The notes: a model not told the origin generated them from the letters alone. Shown: positions 42,201 through 51,648, counted from the first letter of the stretch. The stretch is 64,000 nucleotides of DNA from Spirochaetota bacterium (GCA_029265615.1 JAJUIB010000002.1:107016-171015); one strand, 5' to 3'. Made by a program: numbers and translations.

Positions 42201-43346
42201 TTAGGCGGAGGCTTCGGCGTCGAGGCTCTCGTCCTCGTCGGCGTTCTCGGCGTAGATGCGCCCGAATTCCTCCTCGATCCTGAGGAAGACGTCGACGAGG
42301 TCGGGATCAAAGTGCATGCCTCGGTCCTCGCGGATTTTTTCCACCGCCGCGGCGTGGGGGAGGGCGGACTTGTACGAGCGCTTCATCCTGAGCGCGTCGT
42401 ACACATCGGCGATGGCGACGATGCGGGCGGCGAGGGGAATCATCGAGCCTTCCAGGTTGTAGGGATAGCCGCCTCCGTTCCACCATTCGTGGTGCGAAAG
42501 TGCGATCTGTTTCGCCATCGGCGTCGGGTAGCTTGAGAGGATGAAGGCGCCGTTGATCGTATGCTCCTTCATGAGGCGCCATTCGGCCTCCGAAAGCGGC
42601 CCCTGCTTGTTGAGGATATCGTCGGGCGTGCCGATCTTGCCTACATCGTGCATTGCGGCGAGGAAGCCGATCTCTTCGATGAAATCCACATCCACCTCGG
42701 GCCAGCGCTGATCGCCGTAGAGTTCGCGCGCAAGCCGCGCTGAATAGAGATTGACCCGCTCGATATGCTTCCCCGTGTCCTGGTCCTTCATCTTCGAAGC
42801 CTCGAGGAGCGAGAGGAAGATACTGCGAAGGTGGCGCTTGTTCTCGTCGGTGACATCGTCAAGGTAGACCGTGAAAAAGTCGGGCAGCGCTTCGCGCAAC
42901 GCGGCGCGCTCGGTCGACAGCCAGACAGGTTGCACATGGAATTTCGTTATGTAGGCGGGCGCGTCTTTCGCTTTGTGGGAGAGGATGCCTCGCCACAGGA
43001 AGCCGCGCTCGGGATCCGCAAGCGCACGCTTGAGGTCATGCGCGGCTTCCTGACTGAAGGCGCGCGCGAAGGTCGCAAGGAGATCCTCGCGGTCAATGTA
43101 GCCATAGTTTGCAAGGAGTGCGCGGAAGCGCGGGTTCCGGTAGAGGAGGGTGAGTCCCGCGTCGACGATGGCACAGGGAGCGGCGGCGCGCTCGTAGCTT
43201 CGCGCAAGCGCCCTGACGCACGAGGATGCAAGGAGCTTGCGCTGATCGCGGCTTAGCTCCTTGCGCGGCGCGGCGGGCTCGTCGATCGCTTCGAGTTCCT
43301 CGATGTCCTCAAGCGTTTCGAGTTCCTCGAGTTCGGGATCGTCCAT
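42201..43346 (-). CDS. HD-GYP domain protein, probable c-di-GMP phosphodiesterase
   Basis: A 381-aa protein: acidic N-terminal tail, PAS-like domain (about 60-180, PCAIVDAGLTLLYRNPRFR), then HD-GYP (about 185-355) with DTGKHIERV, AAMHDVGKIGTPDDIL (HD pair) and SHHEWWNGGGYP. The usual HHExxDGxGYP has Asn for Asp here. All metal-binding His/Asp residues look present, so cleavage of c-di-GMP is likely. A PilZ protein and flagellar genes lie close by on the same strand. Confidence 0.85.
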   Translation of the reverse strand: MDDPELEELETLEDIEELEAIDEPAAPRKELSRDQRKLLASSCVRALARSYERAAAPCAIVDAGLTLLYRNPRFRALLANYGYIDREDLLATFARAFSQEAAHDLKRALADPERGFLWRGILSHKAKDAPAYITKFHVQPVWLSTERAALREALPDFFTVYLDDVTDENKRHLRSIFLSLLEASKMKDQDTGKHIERVNLYSARLARELYGDQRWPEVDVDFIEEIGFLAAMHDVGKIGTPDDILNKQGPLSEAEWRLMKEHTINGAFILSSYPTPMAKQIALSHHEWWNGGGYPYNLEGSMIPLAARIVAIADVYDALRMKRSYKSALPHAAAVEKIREDRGMHFDPDLVDVFLRIEEEFGRIYAENADEDESLDAEASA

Positions 43347-43373
43347 CCATCCTCGCTTTCGCGCCGCCCAGGT

Positions 43374-44048
43374 CTAGGCCCCTTCGCGGCTTGCCGCCGA
43401 TTCTTCCGCCTCGCTCGGCCTTAGGTAAAGCGGGCCCTCGTCGGGAGCCGAGGGGCCGCCGCGCAGAAAGCGTTCCTGCGCAAGCTCGGCGAGCGCGCGT
43501 GCCGCAGGTTCGCGCGCCCGCAGGTCGATCCGGAAGCCCGCCCGCTCCGCCGCGAGCTCTTCGAAGAGCCCGGCGTCAGGGCCGGTCACGAGCGCCTCGG
43601 GATAAGTATCGAGCAACTCGGCAAGCCGCGCAAGCGATACGTCGAGCCATGTGCTTACGCGCGTTCCGCGTTCATAAATCGCCGCAAACACGTTCCCCCG
43701 CCGCGCATCGAGGATCGGCGCCACAGCGCCGCCTGGGCACTCGCGGCCCCAGGCAAGACAATCGAGGGTGGGCACTGCGATCCAGGGCTTGCCGAGCGCG
43801 AGCGCCATGCCCTTTGCGGTAGCCATGCCGATGCGTAGCCCTGTGAAGGAGCCGGGGCCGCTTGTGCAAGCGATAAGGTCAAGCCCGCCGGGGACGATGC
43901 CTGCGCGCTGCATGCAAAAGTCGATGAGGTCGACAAGGCGCTCCGCGTGGCGGAGCCCGAGGTCGAGCGCGGCTTCGGCAAAGCCTTCACCGGTTTTGAG
44001 AGCGACCGCGAGGAGGGGGCCGGATGCGTCGATCGCGAGCACATTCAT
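43374..44048 (-). CDS. tsaB: tRNA threonylcarbamoyladenosine biosynthesis protein TsaB
   Basis: A 224-aa ASKHA-fold protein: MNVLAIDASGPLLAVAL at the start, LRHAERLVDLIDFCMQRAG, and the hallmark TSGPGSFTGLRIGMATAKGM (about 68-87). It is the scaffold that partners TsaD and TsaE in making t6A37 of ANN-decoding tRNAs. The start at 44048 gives the family N-terminus; a longer frame has a non-family extension. It overlaps tsaE by four bases. Confidence 0.93.
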   Translation of the reverse strand: MNVLAIDASGPLLAVALKTGEGFAEAALDLGLRHAERLVDLIDFCMQRAGIVPGGLDLIACTSGPGSFTGLRIGMATAKGMALALGKPWIAVPTLDCLAWGRECPGGAVAPILDARRGNVFAAIYERGTRVSTWLDVSLARLAELLDTYPEALVTGPDAGLFEELAAERAGFRIDLRAREPAARALAELAQERFLRGGPSAPDEGPLYLRPSEAEESAASREGA

Positions 44049-44485
44049 GCAAAAATCCTTTCCAGTGCCGCGCCTTCGATCTGGATGTGGCGCGTTCCAT
44101 CGGGGAGAACGCGGAGCGTGACACGGGCCGCATCGGGGGGGAGCGCGGCTTCGATCCGTTCGCTCCATTCGACGAGCGTCACCGCGCCTCTGTCGGCCAC
44201 AAGCTCTTCGCCACCCAGTTCGGCGAAGTCCGCTTCACCGAACAGCCTGTATGCGTCGATGTGGTGGAGGCGAAGGCGGCCCTCGTACTCGGAAACGACG
44301 GTGAAGGTCGGGCTTGTTACCTCGTCGTCGATGCCGAGTCCGCGTGCCACGCCTTTTGCGAAAACGGTTTTTCCCGCGCCGAGGTCGCCACGAAACGCAA
44401 TGACAAGCCCACCTTCTGCCTGACGGCCGATGAGCTCGCCAAGCGCCATGGTTTCCTCGGGGCTTGCGACGAAGAAATCCTTCAG
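44045..44485 (-). CDS. tsaE: tRNA threonylcarbamoyladenosine biosynthesis ATPase TsaE
   Basis: A P-loop ATPase of about 146 aa: Walker A FRGDLGAGKTVFAKG, switch-like VTSPTFTVVSEYEG, IDAYRLFGEADF and VEWSERIEAALP, all standard for TsaE. There is no ATG or GTG near the expected N-terminus. The best start is CTG at 44485, overlapping the upstream stop as CTGA, with GAGGGGAGA six bases ahead; a farther ATG at 44557 would add 24 odd residues. So a CTG start is inferred from coupling. Confidence 0.88.
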   Translation of the reverse strand: MKDFFVASPEETMALGELIGRQAEGGLVIAFRGDLGAGKTVFAKGVARGLGIDDEVTSPTFTVVSEYEGRLRLHHIDAYRLFGEADFAELGGEELVADRGAVTLVEWSERIEAALPPDAARVTLRVLPDGTRHIQIEGAALERIFA

Positions 44486-44742
44486 GGCAGTCTCCCCTCT
44501 TTGTCGAGCTTCACGGCAAGGTCGCGGACGCCGCGGAGAAGGGGCAGAAGCGGCCACTCGGGATCCTCAAGGAAGCGTGCGCTCACCTCGGGGGATCCCA
44601 AGGGCCGACGCTCGATGGTGAAGACGATCGCCTGCTCGATGCGCACGCCCGCCCGTTCGAGAACGGCGGTTCCCGAATACTCTCGAATGTAGTGGAGCGG
44701 GGTTTCCTTTCGCCGTAGATCCCGGAGTTCGACCACCTTCAT
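44482..44742 (-). CDS. Small hypothetical protein upstream of tsaE
   Basis: An 86-aa protein, MKVVELRDLRRKETPLHYIR..., with a basic middle and a C-terminal WPLLPLLRGVRDLAVKLDK. I do not recognise it. It is translationally coupled to tsaE and has a strong, apparently leaderless promoter, so it is a real gene and the head of the tsaE-tsaB operon. Confidence 0.6.
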   Translation of the reverse strand: MKVVELRDLRRKETPLHYIREYSGTAVLERAGVRIEQAIVFTIERRPLGSPEVSARFLEDPEWPLLPLLRGVRDLAVKLDKEGRLP

Positions 44743-44748
44743 GGTATC

Positions 44749-44778
44749 ATTGTACGGAGCGCTCGCAGGGCGCGTCAA
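44749..44778 (-). promoter_or_regulatory. Promoter of the tsaE-tsaB operon, leaderless
   Basis: Minus strand: TTGACG (44778-44773), 18-base spacer, TACAAT (44754-44749), then six bases to the ATG at 44742. Transcription would begin at or next to the start codon. Confidence 0.7.
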
Positions 44779-44842
44779 GTTGAGGCTATTTTCTCGTTGT
44801 GTCGCAAAGCGGCGCGGCAGCTACAAGGCGTGGCGTTCGGGC

Positions 44843-45934
44843 TCATTCTGTGTAGCCGTACACGAACGAGAGCACCGCATTGAGGCTCCGCTGGGATATC
44901 TTGATGAACTGGATGTGCATCACGCCGCCCGGGCCCTTGAAGCGGTTCATGCGCACCACTTTGCCAAAGGCGGCATGCGTGCTTCCCGCCACTTTGAACT
45001 CAAGCTTGAGGAAGCCACCCGCCTCGATGGGACTCGCACATTGGATGCCGCAACCGCCTGCCGAAATGTCGATGACCGTTCCCGGAAATGCGATGTTCTC
45101 GACGCGGGCCTTTGGCTTTTCCTTGCCGCGCTTACTTCCTTCCGAAACATGAACCCGATAAAAGGTGCAGGGCGCCTTCACTTCGCGCCGCGTGTGGTTG
45201 CGTGCGGGAAGGGCGCTCACCGCATCGGAGTGGGTAAGCACCATCACCTCACGGCTACCAAGCTGCTCCCAGCCCGCGACCCGGGCCTGGAACTGGTAGC
45301 CCTGGTGACCCTTGGTGTAAAAAAAACACGAGAATTTTGTCCCTTTGCGGAAGCGGATCGGCTCGCCATAGGGGTCGCAGGCGGGCTCGACCGCAAGGCC
45401 GCCCGGCTCGACGGCGACGATGACCGTGGGGTAGGTTTCCTCGCCGGGCGCGATGAAGGAAAGCGGCGCCCCGCGGCCGAGCTGGCGGGTCGAGTGCACC
45501 GGGATGCCGAGCGCCTCGCGGCGTGCAATGCGCTCGCGTATCGCAAAAAGCATCGCTTTGTGTTCATCGGCTGTCGCCTCGGATTCGGAGTTCCGTTCGA
45601 TGAGGCGGTATGCGTCTTTGAAAAACGCCTCGAGCCGGGCCTTGTTCTTGAAGGTGAACTCGGGGTTTGTGATGCCGAGCGCCTTGCCGTAGCCCTCGAG
45701 AAAGCGGACCTCATCCTCGCCAAGACCGGCCTGGCGCGCCGCCCTGCGAAAATTGCCACGGCTAAAGGCACTTGTGGCACCGGAAAGCCCGCCCCTTGAG
45801 CCCTGGGCCTGTTTGATCGCCTGGTACAGAATGAGGAGGAGCGCGAGCACTCCCAGCACGACGAGGACCGCGGTGCTTTCGCGGGGGTTCTCCTGCTTCC
45901 AGTAGAGCTGTGCAAGGACAAAGGTGTCGATCAT
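44843..45934 (-). CDS. PilZ-domain protein with one membrane helix
   Basis: A 363-aa protein. A short N-terminus is followed by one membrane helix (STAVLVVLGVLALLLILYQA, about 20-39), a cytoplasmic helical region, and a YcgR-like beta domain; the PilZ part near the C-terminus carries the RxxxR-like NHTRREVKAP and the [D/N]xSxxG motif DISAGGCG, the two c-di-GMP-binding elements. It lies between the unknown 297-aa gene and the tsa operon and overlaps the former by four bases. In spirochaetes such PilZ proteins link c-di-GMP to motility. Confidence 0.85.
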   Translation of the reverse strand: MIDTFVLAQLYWKQENPRESTAVLVVLGVLALLLILYQAIKQAQGSRGGLSGATSAFSRGNFRRAARQAGLGEDEVRFLEGYGKALGITNPEFTFKNKARLEAFFKDAYRLIERNSESEATADEHKAMLFAIRERIARREALGIPVHSTRQLGRGAPLSFIAPGEETYPTVIVAVEPGGLAVEPACDPYGEPIRFRKGTKFSCFFYTKGHQGYQFQARVAGWEQLGSREVMVLTHSDAVSALPARNHTRREVKAPCTFYRVHVSEGSKRGKEKPKARVENIAFPGTVIDISAGGCGIQCASPIEAGGFLKLEFKVAGSTHAAFGKVVRMNRFKGPGGVMHIQFIKISQRSLNAVLSFVYGYTE

Positions 45935-46824
45935 GGCGTTCCAAGCGCCTCCTCAATCGATGCAAAAAAACTCGCCATACGGGGCGCGACCTCGTATTCG
46001 ACAAGGTCGCCGATGCGGACCGCATCGCGATCCTCAAAGGACTGCGCGAGCTCGCGAAGCACCACGTTGAAGGCCGCGTAGAACTCGGACAGTGCAAGCC
46101 CCTCGATTTTGAGAGTTTCGGTATCGAAGCCCCGACGCTTGAGCTCGGGGAGGAGTCGAATGACCTTGTTGAAGGTTTCGATGAAGAGGAGGATTGCCTT
46201 CATGGCGCGCTCGTCCTTGCCCGTCTGCAAAAGGACGGGGAGCTCCGCGAGTTCGCCTGCCTGGCTACGATAGAGAAGCGCGGCTTTGCGCATTTCGGCC
46301 GCGGGGTTTTCGATCTCCGAAAGCCGCTCCCGCGCGAAAATTTCGAGACCTTCGCACCGAAGCGCGATATCGGCGCGAAGCCGCTCGTCAGGCGCCGCCG
46401 CCGCGGCCTTGTCGAGCAATGTGGCTAGATCACGGACAAACGAGAGTTCATCCGCGGAAAAAAGCCCGGAAAACGCCTCTTCAAGCTCCTGCGCGCTTCC
46501 CTGCAGCGAGGTCCAGTTCTCGTTCCGATTCTCCATGGCCGCCTCGCGCGCGAGCGCAAGGAGATCAAGAAGGGTGGAAAGCGCCTTGGCACGCACCGCT
46601 GCGGCGCTCTCGGCAACGATTTCGACGCGGCCGACCTCTGCCGCGGGTCGGTCCCGTTCTGTTTGAAAGCTATCGGCATCGAGCGGCTTTCCGTCGAGCG
46701 AGAGCCCGACGATGATGGAGCCCGCTTTCTCAAGGAGTTCATCCACCCGCGCAAGCACCTCGCCGACGCTTTCGGCGGAGCCGATTTCCAGGGCGATGTC
46801 TTCGCCGTTCACCATGATGTCCAT
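45931..46824 (-). CDS. Hypothetical protein in the flagellar operon
   Basis: A 297-aa, mostly helical acidic protein. N-terminus DIMVNGEDIALEIG and VEIVAESAAAV look like a small beta-rich module; the rest is long helices (LLDLLALAREAAMENRN, LATLLDKAAAAAPDERLR, LFIETFNKVIRLLPELKR). I do not recognise it. It sits between fliD and the PilZ gene on the same strand and overlaps the PilZ start, so a role in filament export or c-di-GMP response is a reasonable guess only. Confidence 0.6.
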   Translation of the reverse strand: MDIMVNGEDIALEIGSAESVGEVLARVDELLEKAGSIIVGLSLDGKPLDADSFQTERDRPAAEVGRVEIVAESAAAVRAKALSTLLDLLALAREAAMENRNENWTSLQGSAQELEEAFSGLFSADELSFVRDLATLLDKAAAAAPDERLRADIALRCEGLEIFARERLSEIENPAAEMRKAALLYRSQAGELAELPVLLQTGKDERAMKAILLFIETFNKVIRLLPELKRRGFDTETLKIEGLALSEFYAAFNVVLRELAQSFEDRDAVRIGDLVEYEVAPRMASFFASIEEALGTP

Positions 46825-46875
46825 GTCTGCTCCTTCCGTATGTCGCCGTTTCGCCCTGCTGTGCCCGTCCGGGGG

Positions 46876-48909
46876 CTACTTTGCATTTTGCTGGCTATTG
46901 AAATTGTCGATCGCCGTGGAGCTACTCTGCATGCTGTTGAGCGCTCCCTCCATCATGCCGTATTTGCGCTTGAGCTCGGCTTCTTTGCGGGCGAGCTGTT
47001 CATCGAGCGTCGCGATGGTCCGTTTTTCGCTCGAGATCTGCCGGTCAAGCGTTCCCGTTTTGAGCGAAAGGATGCCACCCGTCTCCACATAGGGCTTGAG
47101 AAGGGCGTCGAGCTTGAAGGCCGCACCCGAATCGATGATGAGGTCCCCGTCCGTGTCGTAGCCGAAAAGCTCCTTTGCGGCCTGAAAGCGCTCATTGAGC
47201 GCCTTATCGAGGAGGTCCTCCTCGATTTCGAGATAGCCGCGCATTTTGCCCGCGTCGAAACCGCCGCCGCTTCCGGGCCTGCGCGCGTCGGTGGCGATGC
47301 CGAGCTGCGCGAGGAGAGCAAAATCGCCGCCGGCCGAGGTTTCGTACGGATCCATCACCGCGCGTTGCAGACTTGTCCGCAAAAGGGAGAGCGTGGAGTC
47401 GCCCTGGAACATGCCAAGCCGCTCCCTGGCTGTTTTGCGCTCCTCATCGGTGAAATAGGCGATCTCCTGGATAAGCTTCTCGTCCTTGCGCGACAAGATG
47501 TTGATGTCCGCCATAAGGCGGTTGTAATTGCCAACCAGGGCGATGATCGCCTCTTTGACTGCCTTGCGGTCGGGGCCGATTTCAAGGCGTACGGGCTTTT
47601 CTCCGGACGACTTGAGGCTCAGGGTGACGCCGGGAACGAGGTCGTCGATGTCGTTCCGCTCGCGGCTGACCTCGATGCCGTCGACGGCGACCAATGCGTC
47701 CTCCGCGGTAGAGACCGGACGTTTCGGCTTAAGTCCCCCCGTTGCCGCAGGATCGTACACCCGCGCCGCGATGACTTCCAGGCGCCGCGTCGTGTCGCGA
47801 CTCCGGAAGGCAAGCCCCGAGACCTCGGGGAGAAGAGCCGCGAGTTCGACGCGGAGGGTGGTTTCTTCGCTCGAATCCTCAAGCGTGGGAAGCGCGCGCG
47901 CGGCAGTGCCCGGTCCGAGGATATAGGCCATGTCACGGTCTTCGACCCGCGGCGGAGGCGCTGGTGCGTTCCAGGGCGGCAGCGGCGCATCGGAGGGCGC
48001 ACCGAGCACTTCGATGCCCTCAAAGGCGGCCTTGCCGACTGGTCCGAGGCTGGGACCCGGCGGCGGCGCGGGCGTTTCTACCTCGGGGAGGGGGACAAGT
48101 CGGTAACGGAGTTCAAGGACGAGCCCTGCGCTTTTAAGACTTGTGCCAAAGTCGAGCCGCGCTTCGCCCCCTGTCTGGACCGCAAGGAGGGGCGTAGCCC
48201 CCTCGCGTGTCACCACGGCCGCAAGACGGCTGTCGAGGGGTTTTTCCCAGGCGCGGGGCTTCGCCGGATCGACGGAGGCCTCGCGGCTTCCGACCTTTTC
48301 GACCATGCCCGTTTCGAGGGCGAGCTTTTCCGCATCGAGCGAGAAGCCGAGGCGGTTGGCGCGGCCAGTTTTGAGCGATTCGATGACGAGCGACTGAGTT
48401 TTCGGCGTCACCGTGACAACGGATGCCTTGATGAGGTCGCGGCCTTTTCGCGAGAGGGCTTCGGCGAAGTCCGCAAGGCTGCCACCTGCGAAACGGAGCT
48501 CGATGGACTGTTCGCCCACCGAAAAGCCGTAGGTACCCGTTGGTACCTTGTAGTCTTTTGCAAGATCGGCCGAGAGAAAGCGATCGGCGGCGGCAGGGCG
48601 CTTCACCAAGATGTTTCGCGTCTGTTCAAGCGCCTCTCGAGTGGCGGTTGCGGTAAGAACGGATTCGTCCGATGACTTTGCCGTGCGTGCGGTGAAGGGG
48701 TTCTTGTAGGAAAAAAGGTTGCGCGCATCCTCACGGAGGCTCGTAAGGCGGCGCCCTACGTCGAGCCATACGGTTTTTTGGGTCTCGTACTCCTTGAGGC
48801 GTTCCGCCGCCTTGTCGCGGGGGACGCGCTCGAGCTTCATAAGGCCTTCGATCAGCTTGTCGGTCTGGTATTTGCTCGAGCCGACACCGGGAATCGAGAA
48901 ATCGGACAT
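46876..48909 (-). CDS. fliD: Flagellar filament cap protein FliD (HAP2)
   Basis: A 677-aa protein with the FliD plan: start SDFSIPGVGSSKYQTDKLIEGLMKLERVP, a long coil, central hypervariable part with a Pro-rich stretch (VETPAPPPGPSLGP, about 283-297) and a C-terminal region (LVGNYNRLMADINILSRKDE, LDRQISSEKRTIATLDEQLA) typical of HAP2 C-domains, ending in a Gln/Asn-rich tail. FliD caps the filament and guides flagellin folding; in spirochaetes the filament is periplasmic. flaG follows the same strand upstream. Confidence 0.93.
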   Translation of the reverse strand: MSDFSIPGVGSSKYQTDKLIEGLMKLERVPRDKAAERLKEYETQKTVWLDVGRRLTSLREDARNLFSYKNPFTARTAKSSDESVLTATATREALEQTRNILVKRPAAADRFLSADLAKDYKVPTGTYGFSVGEQSIELRFAGGSLADFAEALSRKGRDLIKASVVTVTPKTQSLVIESLKTGRANRLGFSLDAEKLALETGMVEKVGSREASVDPAKPRAWEKPLDSRLAAVVTREGATPLLAVQTGGEARLDFGTSLKSAGLVLELRYRLVPLPEVETPAPPPGPSLGPVGKAAFEGIEVLGAPSDAPLPPWNAPAPPPRVEDRDMAYILGPGTAARALPTLEDSSEETTLRVELAALLPEVSGLAFRSRDTTRRLEVIAARVYDPAATGGLKPKRPVSTAEDALVAVDGIEVSRERNDIDDLVPGVTLSLKSSGEKPVRLEIGPDRKAVKEAIIALVGNYNRLMADINILSRKDEKLIQEIAYFTDEERKTARERLGMFQGDSTLSLLRTSLQRAVMDPYETSAGGDFALLAQLGIATDARRPGSGGGFDAGKMRGYLEIEEDLLDKALNERFQAAKELFGYDTDGDLIIDSGAAFKLDALLKPYVETGGILSLKTGTLDRQISSEKRTIATLDEQLARKEAELKRKYGMMEGALNSMQSSSTAIDNFNSQQNAK

Positions 48910-48932
48910 GCGCCCCTCGGGGAAGGTCCGCC

Positions 48933-49262
48933 CTAGGCCTCTTCGTCGAAGAGAATGCCGATGACCTCGCGGATCCGCTCGTAGACGTGTTGGAGCTCCT
49001 CGGGCGGAATCTCCCTTACTACCTTATCGGTGTTGGCATCAAGCACCTTGACGACCACTCGTCCAAGCTTTTCGTTGACGGAAAAGGCAAGGCGGCGGTT
49101 AAAGGCGGCGCTCACGCGTTCAAGATCGCGGAGAGCGGCCTTAAGATCGACGGATGCGGGGAGAGGAGCCTCCGCTACGGCGGCTTCGTGGGGGAGTGTA
49201 GGTCTCGAGCCCTCAAGAAAAAGAGACGGGGCGCTTTGAAGCGGGGAAATGTCGAGAGCCAT
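48933..49262 (-). CDS. flaG: FlaG family flagellar protein
   Basis: A 109-aa protein; the second half has the FlaG signature: LAFSVNEKLGRVVVKVLDAN then DKVVREIPPEELQHVYERIR. FlaG-type proteins influence filament length and assembly. The ATG at 49262 (MALDISPLQSAPSL) follows GGAGG-like bases; longer in-frame starts have no support. It lies between flaB and fliD. Confidence 0.88.
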   Translation of the reverse strand: MALDISPLQSAPSLFLEGSRPTLPHEAAVAEAPLPASVDLKAALRDLERVSAAFNRRLAFSVNEKLGRVVVKVLDANTDKVVREIPPEELQHVYERIREVIGILFDEEA

Positions 49263-49357
49263 GATGAGCCTCCGACGGAAATGGTTGAGAAAAAGGCGGG
49301 AAGGGGGCGCGATCCCTTCCCGCCTGGGACTCACCACCGCCATTAAGGCGGACGGTG

Positions 49358-49379
49358 CACAGCCGCGGTGGCGGCTGTG
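49358..49379 (-). terminator. Hairpin after the first flaB copy
   Basis: CACAGCCGC-GGTG-GCGGCTGTG, nine perfect pairs about 60 bases downstream of the flaB stop, without a T-run on the minus strand. A weaker stem CGAGAGA/TCTCTCG lies at 49391-49417. Likely RNA-stabilising or partial terminator. Confidence 0.4.
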
Positions 49380-49440
49380 AAAGGGGAATTCGAGAGATGA
49401 CGTCCAGAAGTCTCTCGTCACCCCGTATGAACGGTGAAAT

Positions 49441-50289
49441 TTAGCCGAGGAGCTGCATCACGCTCTGAGTGCGGGTATTCGCCTGAGCGAGCATCGCGCC
49501 GCCGGCCTGGCTGAGGATCTGGTTCTTGGTGTACTGAACCATCTCGGAAGCCATGTCGACGTCACGGATCCGGCTTTCGGCGGCCTGGAGGTTCTCTGCG
49601 GCCACGTCGACACCCTTGGCGGCTGTCTCGAAGCGGTTCTGGTAGGCGCCGAGGTCGGCGCGCTGCTTGGAAACCATCTTGAGCGCCGTGTCGAGTCTAC
49701 CGATGGCCTGGTTCGCGCTGTCGGGCGTCGAGATGGAAATCATCTCGTTGGTACCCTGCGCGCCTGTGAGTCCGAGGGCCTGGGCGGTCATGGTGCCGAT
49801 AAAGACCTGCTTGGACTGGTCCATATTGGCGCCAACTTGGAACTGCATGACCTGCGTGCCGCCCTTCGCAAAGCGGCCCGTGAGGATGTTCATGCCGTTG
49901 AACTGCGCGTGGGACGCGATCCGGTTGATCTCGTCGACGAGCTGGCTCACCTCGACCTGGATCTGCATGCGGTCTTCGGCGGTGTAGACGCCGTTGGCGC
50001 CCTGAACCGCGAGTTCGCGCATGCGGTGGAGGATGTCCTGGGTTTCCTGCAGGTAACCCTCGGTGGTCTGGATGAAGGAAATGCCATTCTCGATGTTCCG
50101 CGTGGCCTGGTTGAGACCGCGCACCTGCCCCCGAAGTTTTTCGGAAACCGCAAGGCCCGAGGCGTCGTCACCCGCCTTGTTGATCCGCATGCCGGAAGAG
50201 AGCTTCTCGATGTTCTTTGCGATCTCTCCGCCCGTCACGCTGAGCGTCCGGTTGGCATACGCCGCACTCATGTTGTGGTTGATGATCAT
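49441..50289 (-). CDS. flaB: Flagellin FlaB (core filament protein), copy 1
   Basis: A 282-aa flagellin of spirochaete size without the outer domains of enteric flagellins. N-terminal D0/D1: [59 protein letters not shown]-terminal D1/D0: [20 protein letters not shown] and [18 protein letters not shown]. FlaB forms the core of the periplasmic filament. The ATG at 50289 has AAGGAGG upstream; the longer in-frame start is not family-like. Copy 2 lies 258 bases upstream on the same strand. Confidence 0.96.
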   Translation of the reverse strand: MIINHNMSAAYANRTLSVTGGEIAKNIEKLSSGMRINKAGDDASGLAVSEKLRGQVRGLNQATRNIENGISFIQTTEGYLQETQDILHRMRELAVQGANGVYTAEDRMQIQVEVSQLVDEINRIASHAQFNGMNILTGRFAKGGTQVMQFQVGANMDQSKQVFIGTMTAQALGLTGAQGTNEMISISTPDSANQAIGRLDTALKMVSKQRADLGAYQNRFETAAKGVDVAAENLQAAESRIRDVDMASEMVQYTKNQILSQAGGAMLAQANTRTQSVMQLLG

Positions 50290-50491
50290 GTGACCCTCCT
50301 TGAGGTGATTCCGAGGCGGCATTCCATTCCGCCTCGTCCTTGCGCGCACGCCGATCGGGGCCGGGAACAAAAAAATCGCGCCGTTCCCGTCCGTTCGTCC
50401 CCGCGCCGCAAGGGAAGCGCTCCTAAGGAAAAGGGGCGCCTCCCTCACGCGGTGCGCGCGGGAGGGTGTATTTCAAAGATCAAGCGGCTGT

Positions 50492-50524
50492 CCGCCGCGG
50501 TACGCCTTCAAGGCACCGCGGCGG
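50492..50524 (-). terminator. Hairpin between the two flaB genes
   Basis: CCGCCGCGG/CCGCGGCGG with inner GCCTT/AAGGC, about 25 bases after the stop of copy 2. A weak T-containing stretch follows on the minus strand. Probably limits read-through into copy 1. The rest of the 258-base gap shows no gene and no clear sigma-28 site. Confidence 0.5.
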
Positions 50525-50547
50525 AGGTCACGCTTTAGGATACTACC

Positions 50548-51408
50548 TTACTGGAGCAGCTGCAAGACCGTCTGGGTCTGCTGGTTGGCCTGCGCGAGCA
50601 TCGCGCTACCCGCCTGGACGAGGATGCGGTTCTTGGTGTACTGCACCATTTCGGAGGCCATGTCGGTGTCGCGGATGCGGCTTTCGGCGGCCTGGAGGTT
50701 TTCGGCCCCAATATCGATGCCCTTCACCGCGTGCTCAAGGCGGTTCTGGTAGGCGCCGAGATCGGCGCGCTGCTTGTTGACCTTCTTGAGGGCCTCGTCG
50801 AGGACGCCGATGGAGCGGTTCGCGCCGTCGGGGCTCTCGAGCGAGATAATCTTGTCGTCGCCGACCGCGCGGACGCCAAGCGCCTTCGCGGTCATCGTGC
50901 CGATGTAGATGCGCTCGCGCTGATCCATGTTGGCGCCGATGTGGAACCACATCGAGCCGGTGACCACATTGGAGCCGTTGTCCCGCGCAAAGCGGCCGGT
51001 AAGGAGGTTCATGCCGTTGAACTGGGCATGGCTCGAGATGCGGTCGATTTCATCCACAAGCTGGGAGACTTCGACCTGGATCTGCATCCGGTCCTCGGCG
51101 GTGTACACGCCGTTCGAGGCCTGCACGGAGAGCTCGCGGATGCGCTGGAGGATGTCCTGGGTCTCCTGGAGATAGCCCTCAGTGGTTTGGATAAAAGAAA
51201 TGCCATTCGAAGCGTTCTTCGAGGCCTGGTTGAGGCCGCGAATCTGGCTCCGCATCTTTTCGGACACCGCGAGGCCGGAGGCATCGTCGCCCGCGCGGTT
51301 GATCCGCATGCCGGAAGAGAGCTTTTCCATGTTCTTTTCGATGCCCAGGTTGGTCACCTTGAGCTGTCGATCGGCGTACATGGCGCTTAGATTGTGGTTG
51401 ATGATCAT
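50548..51408 (-). CDS. flaB: Flagellin FlaB (core filament protein), copy 2
   Basis: A 286-aa flagellin, about three quarters identical by eye to copy 1: [20 protein letters not shown] start, [20 protein letters not shown], and [20 protein letters not shown] near the end. The middle ([20 protein letters not shown]) differs most. AAGGAGG before the ATG. A sigma-28-type promoter lies about 210 bases upstream. Spirochaetes usually have two or more FlaB proteins that mix in one filament. Confidence 0.96.
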   Translation of the reverse strand: MIINHNLSAMYADRQLKVTNLGIEKNMEKLSSGMRINRAGDDASGLAVSEKMRSQIRGLNQASKNASNGISFIQTTEGYLQETQDILQRIRELSVQASNGVYTAEDRMQIQVEVSQLVDEIDRISSHAQFNGMNLLTGRFARDNGSNVVTGSMWFHIGANMDQRERIYIGTMTAKALGVRAVGDDKIISLESPDGANRSIGVLDEALKKVNKQRADLGAYQNRLEHAVKGIDIGAENLQAAESRIRDTDMASEMVQYTKNRILVQAGSAMLAQANQQTQTVLQLLQ

Positions 51409-51621
51409 CGGATCCTCCTTGTATGTCGCCGCGGGGCATCCGTGCCCCGCGCCCTGCCGTGACAAACCCATGCGGGCCGCCCGGCGAGTGGCCGCCTCCT
51501 CTGTGCACGCGCGCCGCTTTCGCTAAAGCCGCGCCGCACGAAACCGAAAATCAATTGAGGAGAGGAGGCAAGGAGCCCGCGCAGGAGCGCCGACTCGAAA
51601 ACCTCCACGCCCTCCTTTTCC

Positions 51622-51648
51622 CTATCGGCAGCTTGTTCCCGTATCTTA
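51622..51648 (-). promoter_or_regulatory. Sigma-28 (FliA-type) promoter of flaB copy 2
   Basis: Minus strand: TAAG (51648-51645), exactly 15 bases, GCCGATAG (51629-51622), against consensus TAAA-N15-GCCGATAA. The 5' leader to the flaB ATG would be about 205 bases. The rest of the 380-base gap (51409-51788) has G/C-rich hairpins but no gene. Confidence 0.65.

Noticed and set aside
46663..48675. A 670-codon plus-strand open frame opposite fliD
   Set aside because: It mirrors the codons of fliD, is rich in Arg/Asp/Gly as antisense frames in high-GC DNA are, and has no motif or ribosome site.
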